Positions 26,237 through 34,107 of a stretch of DNA of 64,000 nt are shown piece after piece (positions within the stretch are counted from its first letter, which is position 1; every line of letters starts with the position of its first letter). A model generated the notes under the pieces. The model did not search any database. It was not told the DNA's origin and saw nothing but the letters and a program-made list of their open reading frames with translations. The stretch covers positions 1 through 64,000 of the forward strand of contig CANQLO010000006.1 of the NCBI GenBank assembly GCA_947624715.1. The letters are read 5' to 3'. Made by a program: the position numbers and the translations under genes. The stretch comes from an uncultured Clostridia bacterium (GTDB lineage: Bacteria > Bacillota_A > Clostridia > TANB77 > CAG-508).

Positions 26237-28250
26237 TTCCGATTACCTCCATAACAATTTTAAGTGTTCCATCTGTATCTTTGAAAATTTCTTGTATTTT
26301 AAATTTTGTTTCTCTCTGTAGTAAAAATTCATATTCTATGTCTTTATAACTTGTACTTAATTCATTGATATATAATCCTTTCGTCCCTTTTGGTATATAA
26401 ATATCATATACAACCTCCCTAAGTTCATCTTTAAAATTTCTAATTGATGTACTTATGAATGCTTTATCCGTGCACTCTTTTCCTTTTAGTAATTTGTTTA
26501 ATTCTTCTATGCTATTATCTTTTAATTGATATTCCTTAAGTCCTGTAAATTTGCTTGCTCCATCAAATTCAACATGTCTATGTACTATCATATCTTCAAC
26601 AGTAATAGAATTGTTTAATGCATCTGTTATGTTATCAATATTTTTGCTTAGTCGTTCACTTAATTTTCTTTCTGCTCTTAAACTTCTATTTATATCATCA
26701 AAGTCTATTCCTGTATAATCTGCAATGCTTGATTTTTGTTCTTTATTTAATTTATTTAAATTGCTTTGATATACTTTTGTTAAAGCGTCTGATTGTTCAG
26801 TTGTATATTGTTTAGCTTTCTTATACTTGCTTTCAAAAGTAATGTCAAAATAATCACTTTTTCTATTTTTAATATTTTCTAATTCTGTTATTTTAACATT
26901 GCTTTTTTGTGCTAGTTTTAAGTATTCATCTCCCATCCCCATTTTATACATTTTGTAGTTGATTACTAGACTTCTTTGTTCAGGAGTCAATTCAGACACA
27001 TCTATGTTTTCGTATTTATTAAAATTACTTAATAATATATCCTTTTGTTGCACTTTAAAACTTTTAGCAGATTTTATTGTTTTGTTTTTATTTTCTTTTA
27101 TTGTAGTTTTGCCAACATACAACCTACTATTATCTTTCTTGCTATTAGTCTGTTTTACAAAATCATTAAGTATTGAATTATGTTCATTGAGCTTGATTTG
27201 TTTACTTTGTAATTTCTGTTTAGCTTCTTCCAGTATTTTATCATCTTTGTTTTTACTTGTCAAAATTCCTTGTAATCCAGCAATATCTTTTTTATCTTGT
27301 CTTATTTGTCTTTCCATTCTTCTTTGGATTTGAGAAGCATTATATTTGCTTATTTTTTGTCCATTATATGTAACAGTTTCGTTTTTCCAATTGTTTAATT
27401 GCTCATCTGTATAAGTTCTTGAACTACCTTTGAAATATGGATACCAGTCATGCCTACAGTTTACTCCTTTAAATCCTGTTGGCTCTCCATATCCAATATC
27501 ATCTAAGCTTAAATATCCTTTTCGACCACTTCGGCTTACTATTTTGCCTTGCCATTCAGCATGTTCTGGTCTAGCTCCTCCATGTGCTGTAAGCTCCATC
27601 AAGTCCCATCCCATTTCATCTGCTCGCATTTCTTGCAATTTACCACAAGTTTGATTTACCCCTGTTATAATGTTCATTCTTACTGCATTTTCTATACTTG
27701 TTTTATAACCACTAGGATATTCAACTTTTGAACTTGTTTTTGATAATTCTTGTATTGTATCAATAATAGAACTAGAATAACTTTTTACACCTGTTGATAC
27801 TTCTAAATATGCTTTGTCTATTGCATTTATAAATTCTTGCTGGCTTATATTAGCAGTTGTCATACATAAATTTTTTAGATTACTGTTTGTTTTATTAGCT
27901 GTGGACGTTAAGAATTGAAGCATACTTTTACTTTGTTTTATAGGTATAGGATTTAAACCTGCTTCTTTATATATTTTATCATCAAATTTTAATGTTTCTA
28001 TTCCTGCATTTTCAAATATTTTTTGTATTTCTTCGTATGATTTTTCTGTATTTTTAGATACTAATGAAATTATATCTTGATATAATAATCCCATTTCTTG
28101 AGCAATTAAAACATCATTATGTACAACTGTATTTGCATATCCTACATTTACAATTCTTTTGCTTATTTCTTCTATTATTTCTAATTCTAAACTGCTATAT
28201 AAATTTATTGCTTGATTTTCTATATCTTCTAAAAAATTAGGAGGTAACAT
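26226..28250 (-). CDS. Minor capsid protein fused to ADP-ribosyltransferase domain
   Basis: A 674-residue protein. Residues 1-290 match the phage minor capsid 2/head morphogenesis family (YASVTGVNQTCGKLQ-like here NIITGVNQTCGKLQEMRADEMGWDLMELTAHGGARPEHAEWQGK, read in parts). A coiled linker follows. Residues 530-674 carry an R-STS-ExE ADP-ribosyltransferase layout: MIVHRHVEF (arginine), KAFISTSIR (STS) and KDIEYEFLLQRETKF (ExE). The enzyme domain would be packaged in the head and could be delivered into the host with the DNA. Similar fusions exist in other Bacillota phages; the target here is unknown. Confidence 0.85.
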   Translation of the reverse strand: MLPPNFLEDIENQAINLYSSLELEIIEEISKRIVNVGYANTVVHNDVLIAQEMGLLYQDIISLVSKNTEKSYEEIQKIFENAGIETLKFDDKIYKEAGLNPIPIKQSKSMLQFLTSTANKTNSNLKNLCMTTANISQQEFINAIDKAYLEVSTGVKSYSSSIIDTIQELSKTSSKVEYPSGYKTSIENAVRMNIITGVNQTCGKLQEMRADEMGWDLMELTAHGGARPEHAEWQGKIVSRSGRKGYLSLDDIGYGEPTGFKGVNCRHDWYPYFKGSSRTYTDEQLNNWKNETVTYNGQKISKYNASQIQRRMERQIRQDKKDIAGLQGILTSKNKDDKILEEAKQKLQSKQIKLNEHNSILNDFVKQTNSKKDNSRLYVGKTTIKENKNKTIKSAKSFKVQQKDILLSNFNKYENIDVSELTPEQRSLVINYKMYKMGMGDEYLKLAQKSNVKITELENIKNRKSDYFDITFESKYKKAKQYTTEQSDALTKVYQSNLNKLNKEQKSSIADYTGIDFDDINRSLRAERKLSERLSKNIDNITDALNNSITVEDMIVHRHVEFDGASKFTGLKEYQLKDNSIEELNKLLKGKECTDKAFISTSIRNFKDELREVVYDIYIPKGTKGLYINELSTSYKDIEYEFLLQRETKFKIQEIFKDTDGTLKIVMEVIGNGI

Positions 28251-28253
28251 TTA

Positions 28254-29747
28254 TTATTCCTCCTTCTTTTCTTCTTTCTTTATATTATCTTCTATTGTTT
28301 TATTGTTCATATCTTCATTTGTTGGAAAACCAAATAACTCTTGATTAGAAAGTTTTTCTGAATCTATTAACTTTAATTCATCTTCTGCTTGTTTTTTTCC
28401 TAAACCTCTAACATCTGTCATATAATTCATTTTACTTCTTAGTCCGGCTCCAACTTCTGATTGTGCTCTAATTTGTTTTGCTCCAGTATCTTCTATAATA
28501 CTATCATCATAGTCAATAGTTATGTTTTCTGCTTTTATATTATAAGGTCCAAATTCTGTAGAAGCATATGCTATAGCCTTTATTATTGTTTTTAAACTAT
28601 TATCTAATACTTGTTCGTGTTTTTTTAGGGTTCTATACATATCTGAATTTTCACTAATTACTCCTGTTGCTGTTTGAATACTATTACCATCAAATTTATA
28701 CCTTTCTTGTCCAAATCCACTCTTTGCTGATAATATATTTAGATGAAACTGTACAGCATTTTGTAATTTATCTGTTCTTAAATCTTCGCTAGAATGTTGT
28801 ATCATGCTATCTTTGTTAAATCCTTTTGGCATTCTATATATCGAAATATCTTCTGGATCAAACGTTAATTGTCCTGTTCCATCATCATATGTCATCATTT
28901 CTTCTGATATAAAAGTTCTTCTTCTTCCTAGAATTGGTTCGTTACCTAATTCATTATATGAATCATCTAATTCTTTTAATACATCTTCCGAATTTGCATA
29001 TACTGAAATGCCAAAAGGAGTATCTTCATCTATATTATTACATATATTAGGTTTCATAATTGCAAACCAAGGAATATTGTTTTTTGTATCAAATTTTTCT
29101 ACAAATCCTTCTTTTTCATTATCACTAACAGCCACTAAATTTTTATTTTCAGCTTTAAATTTATAATTTTCTATTACATAATTTCCATCATTGTTTAAAA
29201 TGTGCATAGAAATAAGAACGTAATTTGTACCTTTTATAGTTTTATATGTAACAAAAGCACATTCTTTTATTTCATTATCTTCCCAACTTAATGGATATAT
29301 TTTTTTTGCTCCTACAAACTGAAATTTTGTAGTTGCTTCTGTTACATCAATAACATTCATTGATTCATCTATTTTCATATTTTGGACAGAAACAACTAAA
29401 GCACCAGTTCCTAATGCAAAACTTCTTTCTAATCCTTGATTTATTTTTACAACAGCATTATTTTTGTCAAAAATTTTATTTAATGCTTTTGTAGATTCAT
29501 CATTATCTAAATTTATTTTTACTTTTTCGTTAAATAGTAAGTCTGCCCAATCTTCTGAAACTTTTTTTGCACCTTGCAAGCTCTTTTTTTCTTTTTTTAC
29601 TTTTTTTTGACCATTATAAATATAATAACTATGAAATTTTCTTACTTTTCCTTTATACCAAGTTTCCCATAATTCAATATACTTATCCCAATTCAATTTT
29701 TCAGATATATCATATCCTTTATTTGAAAAAAATTGTTGTAAATTCAT
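28254..29747 (-). CDS. Portal protein (SPP1 gp6 type)
   Basis: A 497-residue protein that forms the dodecameric DNA channel at a capsid vertex. It has ALGTGALVVSV, PFGISVYANSEDVLKELDDSYNE and DPEDISIYRMPKG, features of the phage_prot_Gp6 family. The Lys/Glu-rich C-terminus is normal. It lies between the large terminase and the minor capsid gene. Confidence 0.88.
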   Translation of the reverse strand: MNLQQFFSNKGYDISEKLNWDKYIELWETWYKGKVRKFHSYYIYNGQKKVKKEKKSLQGAKKVSEDWADLLFNEKVKINLDNDESTKALNKIFDKNNAVVKINQGLERSFALGTGALVVSVQNMKIDESMNVIDVTEATTKFQFVGAKKIYPLSWEDNEIKECAFVTYKTIKGTNYVLISMHILNNDGNYVIENYKFKAENKNLVAVSDNEKEGFVEKFDTKNNIPWFAIMKPNICNNIDEDTPFGISVYANSEDVLKELDDSYNELGNEPILGRRRTFISEEMMTYDDGTGQLTFDPEDISIYRMPKGFNKDSMIQHSSEDLRTDKLQNAVQFHLNILSAKSGFGQERYKFDGNSIQTATGVISENSDMYRTLKKHEQVLDNSLKTIIKAIAYASTEFGPYNIKAENITIDYDDSIIEDTGAKQIRAQSEVGAGLRSKMNYMTDVRGLGKKQAEDELKLIDSEKLSNQELFGFPTNEDMNNKTIEDNIKKEEKKEE

Positions 29748-29750
29748 ATT

Positions 29751-30974
29751 TTATCTCCTAGCATTTATTAAATTTTCATAAAAACTGTTAATTGAATACT
29801 CAAATCCATCTAAACTATCAATATCAGTAGTTCCATCATCAAGTCTTTCGTCTGGTTTCTTATTGTTCCAAACTGCATCTTGAAATGCTTTCACTATTAT
29901 TTGATTTTTTCTTAAAATCTTTAATCTATTTTGCGCCATTAATGTACTACTTAAAAAAATTCTGTCATTTATTAATCCTTTAGTACAGTCTTCTATTTGA
30001 ACAGGAATCCTTTCTTTTTGACATCTTCTAATTAAGCCTAATGTAATAACATTTCCTAACGCACCATAATCAGCAAAAGCATACTGACACATTCCATATT
30101 TGTCATAAATTCTTTTCCAAAACAATAAAAAATGTTCATATATTTGTTGAGGATCATAGATTTCTTTCAAATCATACTCATCTAATATATAAACATTTTG
30201 AAAATTATAAGTAATTCCAGTTGCAACAAATTTTATCTTACTTGCACCTGCTCCATAATCAATTCCAATTGAAATTAATAATAGTTTTTCTTTTATTTCA
30301 TCAACTAAAAATTGTTCTGTATTATCAGCAAATAGCCTATAGATAGAACCTTCTGCTGCTTTCCATTCTCCTAAAATAAACCTATCAAAAAAGACTGTTC
30401 CTGTATATTCTATTTCAAGATTATGTATATAATCTTGACTTAAAAAAGGATTATCATATAGTGTATATTTTTGTTGATATATGTCTGCATTACTTTCAAG
30501 AAATTTCTTAAACCAATGAGAAGGTCCTTCTGGATTGCAAGTTCCATCAAATTTTGAATAAGGTTTATCTAATCTTGATTTAACCATATTAAAAACATCT
30601 TTATTCCATGTTGCTACTTCATCTCCATAACAGTATTTAAAACTTGCTCCTCTTATTTTATTTACATGCTTAATATTATCTGCACCTAGACAATAGCATT
30701 TTTCTCCAAATAAATAAGCCGTGTTATCTGATTTTATATCAGAAACAAGACTTGTTCCCCAAATATTTTGTAAAGGTTCAATAACATTTCTTTGTAGTGT
30801 TCCTTTTGTATTTCCTAAAATAACATTTAATCCTTGTTTACCTGTTACATTTCTTATTCTTTTAGGTATTACATAATAATCTAAATATGTTTTTCCACTT
30901 CTTGTTGCTCCATATTTTATATTCCATCTTCTATCTGCATTATTTAAAAACTCCAATTGCTTTTTTGAAAACAT
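29751..30974 (-). CDS. Terminase large subunit (PBSX type)
   Basis: The 407-residue DNA-packaging motor. The Walker A motif is GATRSGKT near residue 23. CYGDEVATWN carries the Walker B acid, and SIGIDYGAGASKIKF and DCTKGLINDRI belong to the RNase H-like nuclease domain. The pattern follows terminase_3/PBSX family proteins. The stop is 4 nt from the portal start and the start overlaps TerS. Confidence 0.9.
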   Translation of the reverse strand: MFSKKQLEFLNNADRRWNIKYGATRSGKTYLDYYVIPKRIRNVTGKQGLNVILGNTKGTLQRNVIEPLQNIWGTSLVSDIKSDNTAYLFGEKCYCLGADNIKHVNKIRGASFKYCYGDEVATWNKDVFNMVKSRLDKPYSKFDGTCNPEGPSHWFKKFLESNADIYQQKYTLYDNPFLSQDYIHNLEIEYTGTVFFDRFILGEWKAAEGSIYRLFADNTEQFLVDEIKEKLLLISIGIDYGAGASKIKFVATGITYNFQNVYILDEYDLKEIYDPQQIYEHFLLFWKRIYDKYGMCQYAFADYGALGNVITLGLIRRCQKERIPVQIEDCTKGLINDRIFLSSTLMAQNRLKILRKNQIIVKAFQDAVWNNKKPDERLDDGTTDIDSLDGFEYSINSFYENLINARR

Positions 30975-31342
30975 TAGATAACACCACCCAATCCTTTTAG
31001 TACTTCGTCTAACTTGTCTAATGTTTCTTTATTTTCTTTGTTTTCAACTTCTACTTTATCTCTCCATTTATTTGGTTTTCTATTTTTTAGCCAAAAGATT
31101 TGAGCTGTAACGTTTCCATTTAGAGCATTTTGCAATAGTGCATTTTCTACTTCATAATCAACTATTTCTTTTCCCTTTTTTAGGAGTTCGGAAAGTTCGG
31201 GATGTTCATTTATCATTTTATAAAATGTTGTTTTACCTATTCCAAGATTTTGTGCTATTTGTATATTTGTTAATCCATCTCTTGCCCATCCCTCTACTAA
31301 ACTTAATTTTTCTTCAACTTGTTCCCATTTTGGTTTTGACAT
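30974..31342 (-). CDS. Terminase small subunit
   Basis: A 122-residue DNA-binding protein with a helix-turn-helix (ARDGLTNIQIAQNLGIGKTTFYKMI, about residues 20-45) and FWLKNRKPNKWRDK, the C-terminal motif common to small terminases that recognise the phage pac/cos site. It overlaps the large subunit gene by 1 nt. Confidence 0.85.
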   Translation of the reverse strand: MSKPKWEQVEEKLSLVEGWARDGLTNIQIAQNLGIGKTTFYKMINEHPELSELLKKGKEIVDYEVENALLQNALNGNVTAQIFWLKNRKPNKWRDKVEVENKENKETLDKLDEVLKGLGGVI

Positions 31343-31352
31343 TTACCTCCAC

Positions 31353-31559
31353 CTACATTCTTACTTCAACATATACTTCTTTTTTATCTCTTAATATATC
31401 TGATTTACTTTCATCTATATATACTGATATATCTTGCACATTGTATTTATCTACTAATATTTGTGTATTTTCTTTAATCTTTTTTATTAGTTCGTGCATA
31501 TTATCACTATTGTCAGATTTAATTGTTATTCCATCAATATTTTGATTTATTTCTACCAT
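31353..31559 (-). CDS. Small phage protein, 68 aa
   Basis: An acidic protein with alternating charged helices (MHELIKKIKENTQIL) and a short beta end (EVYVEVRM). AGGGAG precedes the ATG. It is the first gene of the late operon, 10 nt before TerS. Not recognised. Confidence 0.55.
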   Translation of the reverse strand: MVEINQNIDGITIKSDNSDNMHELIKKIKENTQILVDKYNVQDISVYIDESKSDILRDKKEVYVEVRM

Positions 31560-31626
31560 ATTATTCTCCCTCTATTTTTCTAAATAATCTTCAATCCTAT
31601 CTAAAATAACATAATTCTAAAACTTT

Positions 31627-31777
31627 TATAAGATACTATGTAAGATATACTGGATTTATCAAGCTAGCTTCACTTGACTTATAAGGCATCTTGAGAACTT
31701 TAATAATCTAATCCTTCTGAAATATTAAAGAAACCATATCCCCAACTCTTTTTATATATCCTACATACTATCTTATA
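31627..31777 (-). ncRNA. Candidate structured ncRNA with 23-bp closing helix
   Basis: Two 23-nt arms (31627-31649 and 31755-31777) are inverted repeats with two differences. On the - strand they would close an RNA of about 150 nt. Inside are an 8-bp stem CTTTAATA/TATTAAAG and a 5-bp stem TCAAG/CTTGA, giving a multi-branched fold. The stretch has no credible gene and lies in a tRNA-containing noncoding region. Transcription direction is inferred from the neighbours. Between 31778 and 31946 there are further short stems (for example CAATATT/AATATTG) but nothing I can name. Confidence 0.45.
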
Positions 31778-31946
31778 TAAGGCAATAGGAGTAAAACAAC
31801 AAACCAATCCTACTTCTCAATATTGTCCTGTTTAAAGAACATATAACAAACATTCTAATATTGATGGTTTTAACCTAGCCTCAAAATGTTCAAGTGTCGG
31901 CTACTATCTAGTTGTTGCAATCTTGTAAGGTGTTGCGTACCTTTGG

Positions 31947-32019
31947 TGGAAACATTAGGACTTGAACCTACATCTCTCGCTTATAAGGCAAGGGCTCTAA
32001 CCAATTGAGCTATATTTCC
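31947..32019 (-). tRNA. tRNA-Ile(UAU), phage-encoded
   Basis: The 73-nt cloverleaf has acceptor GGAAATA/TGTTTCC, D-stem GCTC/GAGC, anticodon stem CTTGC/GCGAG with loop CTTATAA (anticodon UAU), T-loop TTCAAGT, and an encoded CC after the A discriminator. It would decode AUA, a codon that is common in this AT-rich prophage. The first T-stem pair is mismatched (G-A). Confidence 0.85.
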
Positions 32020-32029
32020 ATATAACAGA

Positions 32030-32089
32030 AAATGTATACTAAACTCTTAGTCAATCGGACACTAAGCCGTCCGTTTTAGTAATACATTT
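32030..32089 (-). ncRNA. Candidate 60-nt hairpin RNA element
   Basis: Nested stems AAATGTAT/ATACATTT, ACTAAA/TTTAGT and CGGAC/GTCCG form one long hairpin between tRNA-Ile and the tRNA-Leu-like RNA. It may be a processing signal or terminator-like spacer in a polycistronic RNA transcript. Confidence 0.4.
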
Positions 32090-32126
32090 CCAGAGACCTT
32101 TTTTACTCCTGGTAGATAGGTAATTT

Positions 32127-32305
32127 GTGTTAGAATAGGATTTGCACCTATTATGACTATAACATTCTATTACTGGCATTACGAACTCACCTTCCCTTTA
32201 TCAGAGGGCTGTTATTATCTACTCTGCGTCTACTATTAAGTAGGCTTATTATTCCATACTTTTTACCAAACTAAAGCTTTAGCTTGTCTATTCCGCCACT
32301 AACAC
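32127..32305 (-). ncRNA. 179-nt tRNA-Leu-like RNA with about 95 extra nt
   Basis: The ends form a perfect 7-bp acceptor (GTGTTAG/CTAACAC). TGGCGGAATAGAC after the acceptor is a tRNA-Leu D-arm signature. At the other end a class-II variable hairpin (TTAT-AGTC-ATAA) and a T-arm (ATAGG-TGCAAAT-CCTAT) are in the correct order. The anticodon region is replaced or interrupted by about 95 nt with its own hairpins (CTACT/AGTAG, CAGAG/CTCTG). It is too long for a normal tRNA and short for a known group I intron. It could be an intron-bearing or degenerate tRNA, or a tRNA-mimic RNA. Confidence 0.5.
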
Positions 32306-32357
32306 ATATATTTCACAGTCCTTTAACTATATTTACATAGTTAGTAACTGTTGAAAA

Positions 32358-32528
32358 CTAATTTTCTTTTGCTTTCTTGCAAAATTCTGAGCATTTGTAA
32401 TTTATACAATTTGCTTCGTTATCTATATTTACTGTTATATTACATTTTTCGGTTGAGTTATCCCCAAAATACACACATCTTGGGCATATCTCTTTTTTAT
32501 ATAACTTTAATATCTCTTTAGTATTCAT
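32358..32528 (-). CDS. Cysteine-rich 56-residue phage protein
   Basis: A small protein (MNTKEILKLYKKEICPRC ... NCINYKCSEFCKKAKEN) with six cysteines including CPRC, suggesting a zinc-binding fold. AAAGGAG lies 7 nt before the ATG. It is upstream of the RNA cluster on the same strand. Function unknown. Confidence 0.65.
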   Translation of the reverse strand: MNTKEILKLYKKEICPRCVYFGDNSTEKCNITVNIDNEANCINYKCSEFCKKAKEN

Positions 32529-32629
32529 ATTTTTTCTCCTTTTCAGGCAAAAATAAAAAGCCTATCATAAGATAAACTAATTTATGTTAATAAATTTAAA
32601 AATAAAATTTTATTTTGTCGAATAAAATA

Positions 32630-32658
32630 TTGACTTATTTTCCATTCTTTGATATTTT
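32630..32658 (+). promoter_or_regulatory. Candidate promoter for the cloverleaf leader and small gene
   Basis: TTGACT (32630-32635), a 17-nt spacer and TATTTT (32653-32658), with a TATAAT a few bases further on, lie about 35 nt before the structured leader. The -10 choice is uncertain. Confidence 0.45.
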
Positions 32659-32694
32659 ATAATCAATTATTTAATTTAGTCACTTCTTTATATG

Positions 32695-32789
32695 TGTAGG
32701 TGTAATAATCAGCAGTACAAATGCTGATTATAGTAGCAGTAACATACTGCTGATAAACTGCACCTACATATTGCAGTTTAATTATTACA
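32695..32789 (+). promoter_or_regulatory. Cloverleaf-plus-pseudoknot leader RNA
   Basis: Four helices nest perfectly: P1 TGTAATA/TATTACA (32701-32707 with 32783-32789), P2 AATCAGCA/TGCTGATT, P3 AGCAGTA/TACTGCT with a 3-nt loop, and P4 AAACTGCA/TGCAGTTT. The P4 loop CCTACA (32763-32768) can pair with TGTAGG just 5' of P1 (32695-32700), giving a pseudoknot. The structure ends about 5 nt before GAGGAGGTG, the ribosome site of the downstream gene. It looks like a riboswitch or other cis-regulatory RNA, or the RNA part of a small toxin system. No known class was recognised, and it is not a tRNA (no T-loop consensus). Confidence 0.6.
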
Positions 32790-32808
32790 TAGAGAGGAGG
32801 TGAACAAA

Positions 32809-32982
32809 TTGGAGACATCAATGCTTTTAGCAATTCGACTTCTTGGTACTGCTTTAATTCTTTTAATTATTGGAATAGTTATATGTTTTCTAGCTAGTTT
32901 AGGCTATAATACATATATACGATATAAAACCAACAATAAAAAAATTGAAGTTCACGCCGAGAACTCCAATTCAAAAAATTAA
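32809..32982 (+). CDS. Small hydrophobic membrane protein under a structured leader
   Basis: About 57 residues, with one strong transmembrane helix (LLGTALILLIIGIVICFLAS) and a charged C-terminal tail. AGGAGG lies 8 nt before the TTG at 32809, making this the best start; a GTG at 32800 overlaps the ribosome site and an ATG at 32821 has only a weaker GGAG. It is the only + strand gene between the late genes and the CI region. Size and topology are like type I toxins or small phage membrane effectors, which is an inference. Confidence 0.6.
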   Translation: METSMLLAIRLLGTALILLIIGIVICFLASLGYNTYIRYKTNNKKIEVHAENSNSKN

Positions 32983-32999
32983 ATAATACTTTTTGTTTT

Positions 33000-33360
33000 T
33001 TATAAACAATATTCTTTTACCAATTTTATAATTTCTTCATCTGATAACACCCTTTTATCATCTTTCTTGTAATAAATAGATAATAAATAAACTGTTACAT
33101 CTTCTTTAATTGCATAATATATCATTCTGTAGCCATTTGATTTTCCCATTCTAGTATCTGTATTTGCAATTCTTACTTTTATTATTTTATTGTTATCATC
33201 ATTTAGATGTAATCCGAGGGATTTCTGTTCCAACTAAATTGCCTTTAACTAAATCTTTTACTATTAGACCAATATCTTCATCTATGTGTTTATATTTCTT
33301 TTTTGATTCGTAATATTCTATGTCAGATTTAAACTTTTCTGTTGGTATAATTGTATACAT
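33000..33360 (-). CDS. RelE/ParE-type toxin, split by a +1 frameshift at CGGA
   Basis: Codons from the ATG at 33360 (MYTIIPTEKFKSDIEYY) run 48 triplets to CCT and then meet CGG. Skipping the C at 33216 joins GTEIP to GLHLNDDNNKIIKVRIANTD ... YRMIYYAIKEDVTVYLLSIYYKKDD, giving a 119-residue protein with the layout of RelE/ParE toxins (GYRMIYY, LLSIYYKKD). Without the shift the frame stops after a few codons. The second half has its own frame from a TTG without a convincing ribosome site. It may be inactivated or recoded. Confidence 0.75.
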
Positions 33361-33366
33361 ATTTCA

Positions 33367-33546
33367 TTACCCCTCGTTTTGTTTTTTCTTTTTTAGATAT
33401 TCATCCCAAGTATCTAATTGAATTTTGCCTTCACGATGTAATTTTACTTCTTTCAAGCTTTCTCTGAGAGACTCATATACGCTACAATATCTCTCATTTT
33501 TTCTGTCTTTAGTAAGCTTGCCTGTTAAACGAGCTATTGCATTCAT
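33367..33546 (-). CDS. Antitoxin of the RelE-like pair
   Basis: A 59-residue protein (MNAIARLTGKLTKDRKNERYC ...) with a basic start and the acidic/basic tail EGKIQLDTWDEYLKKKK. It lies 6 nt upstream of the toxin start on the same strand, the normal antitoxin-first order. GGAGG is 7 nt before this ATG. An in-frame ATG 24 nt upstream also has an AAGGAAG site, so the longer form is possible. Confidence 0.7.
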   Translation of the reverse strand: MNAIARLTGKLTKDRKNERYCSVYESLRESLKEVKLHREGKIQLDTWDEYLKKKKQNEG

Positions 33547-33581
33547 ATTTACTCCTCCTATCTTTCTCATAAGTACACTTC

Positions 33582-33617
33582 CTTTCTAGATAAATATTTT
33601 AACATATTTATTGAAAG
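33582..33617 (-). promoter_or_regulatory. Hairpin in the toxin-antitoxin leader
   Basis: CTTTC/GAAAG plus ATAAATAT/ATATTTAT form a stable stem just upstream of the antitoxin ribosome site, while CATAAG/CTTATG pair outside it. It may tune antitoxin translation. Confidence 0.4.
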
Positions 33618-33771
33618 AAATTTGTCGAACCTTGTCAGTTCTCTTATGAAAAAATATATACAAAAAAACTTAAAAAGTAAATAATTATAATACAAATGTA
33701 ATATATTTGTTATATTATATACAAATTTCTTATAAAAATCAACACTTTTACATAATTTTGTATCATATATT

Positions 33772-33800
33772 ATTATACCCTAATTATGTAAATTTGTCAA
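33772..33800 (-). promoter_or_regulatory. Consensus promoter reading into the toxin-antitoxin pair
   Basis: TTGACA (33800-33795), a 17-nt spacer and TATAAT (33777-33772) on the - strand. It leaves a leader of about 220 nt before the antitoxin. The rest of 33618-34107 contains no gene. Confidence 0.75.
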
Positions 33801-33959
33801 ATTTAAAAATGCTTTTAACTAGAATGAAGCTATATAAATAGGAAGCACCAATGAAAAACAATAACATATCATCTCATAACAACCAACAATAATAAAATTC
33901 AAAAATCCTAATATAATTTATCTAGTATCATCATATTTAGTGTTCTAGTCAAAATAAAA

Positions 33960-33990
33960 GAATTATCTAGGTCTCATAGATAACTCTTTT
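33960..33990. terminator. Bidirectional intrinsic terminator of the early operon
   Basis: A 10-bp stem GAATTATCTA/TAGATAACTC (one G-U) is followed by TTTT on the + strand and by TTTTATTTT on the - strand. It lies downstream of the RinA-like gene and separates early genes from the toxin-antitoxin pair. Confidence 0.65.
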
Positions 33991-34013
33991 GGGGCTTTAT
34001 TCATATGTATTCT

Positions 34014-34061
34014 AGTCATCTCGGGATTACCTGCTCACATCAGAACAGGTGATGACTTTTT
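34014..34061 (+). terminator. + strand hairpin with T-run
   Basis: AGTCATC/GATGACT encloses ACCTG/CAGGT and is followed by TTTTT on the + strand only. A + strand terminator here has no obvious gene upstream, so it may end an unannotated RNA. Confidence 0.4.
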
Positions 34062-34107
34062 GACTTAATACAATTTTAACATATCTTAACCGCACAAAAC
34101 GCACAAA

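Noticed and set aside
26618..27731. Several + strand frames opposite the minor capsid gene
   Set aside because: No ribosome sites, hydrophobic shadow composition and full overlap with a well-supported gene.
32127..32305. Standard group I intron in tRNA-Leu
   Set aside because: The insertion is only about 95 nt and I could not find the conserved P7/S-type core with confidence; kept as an open alternative for an Infernal search.
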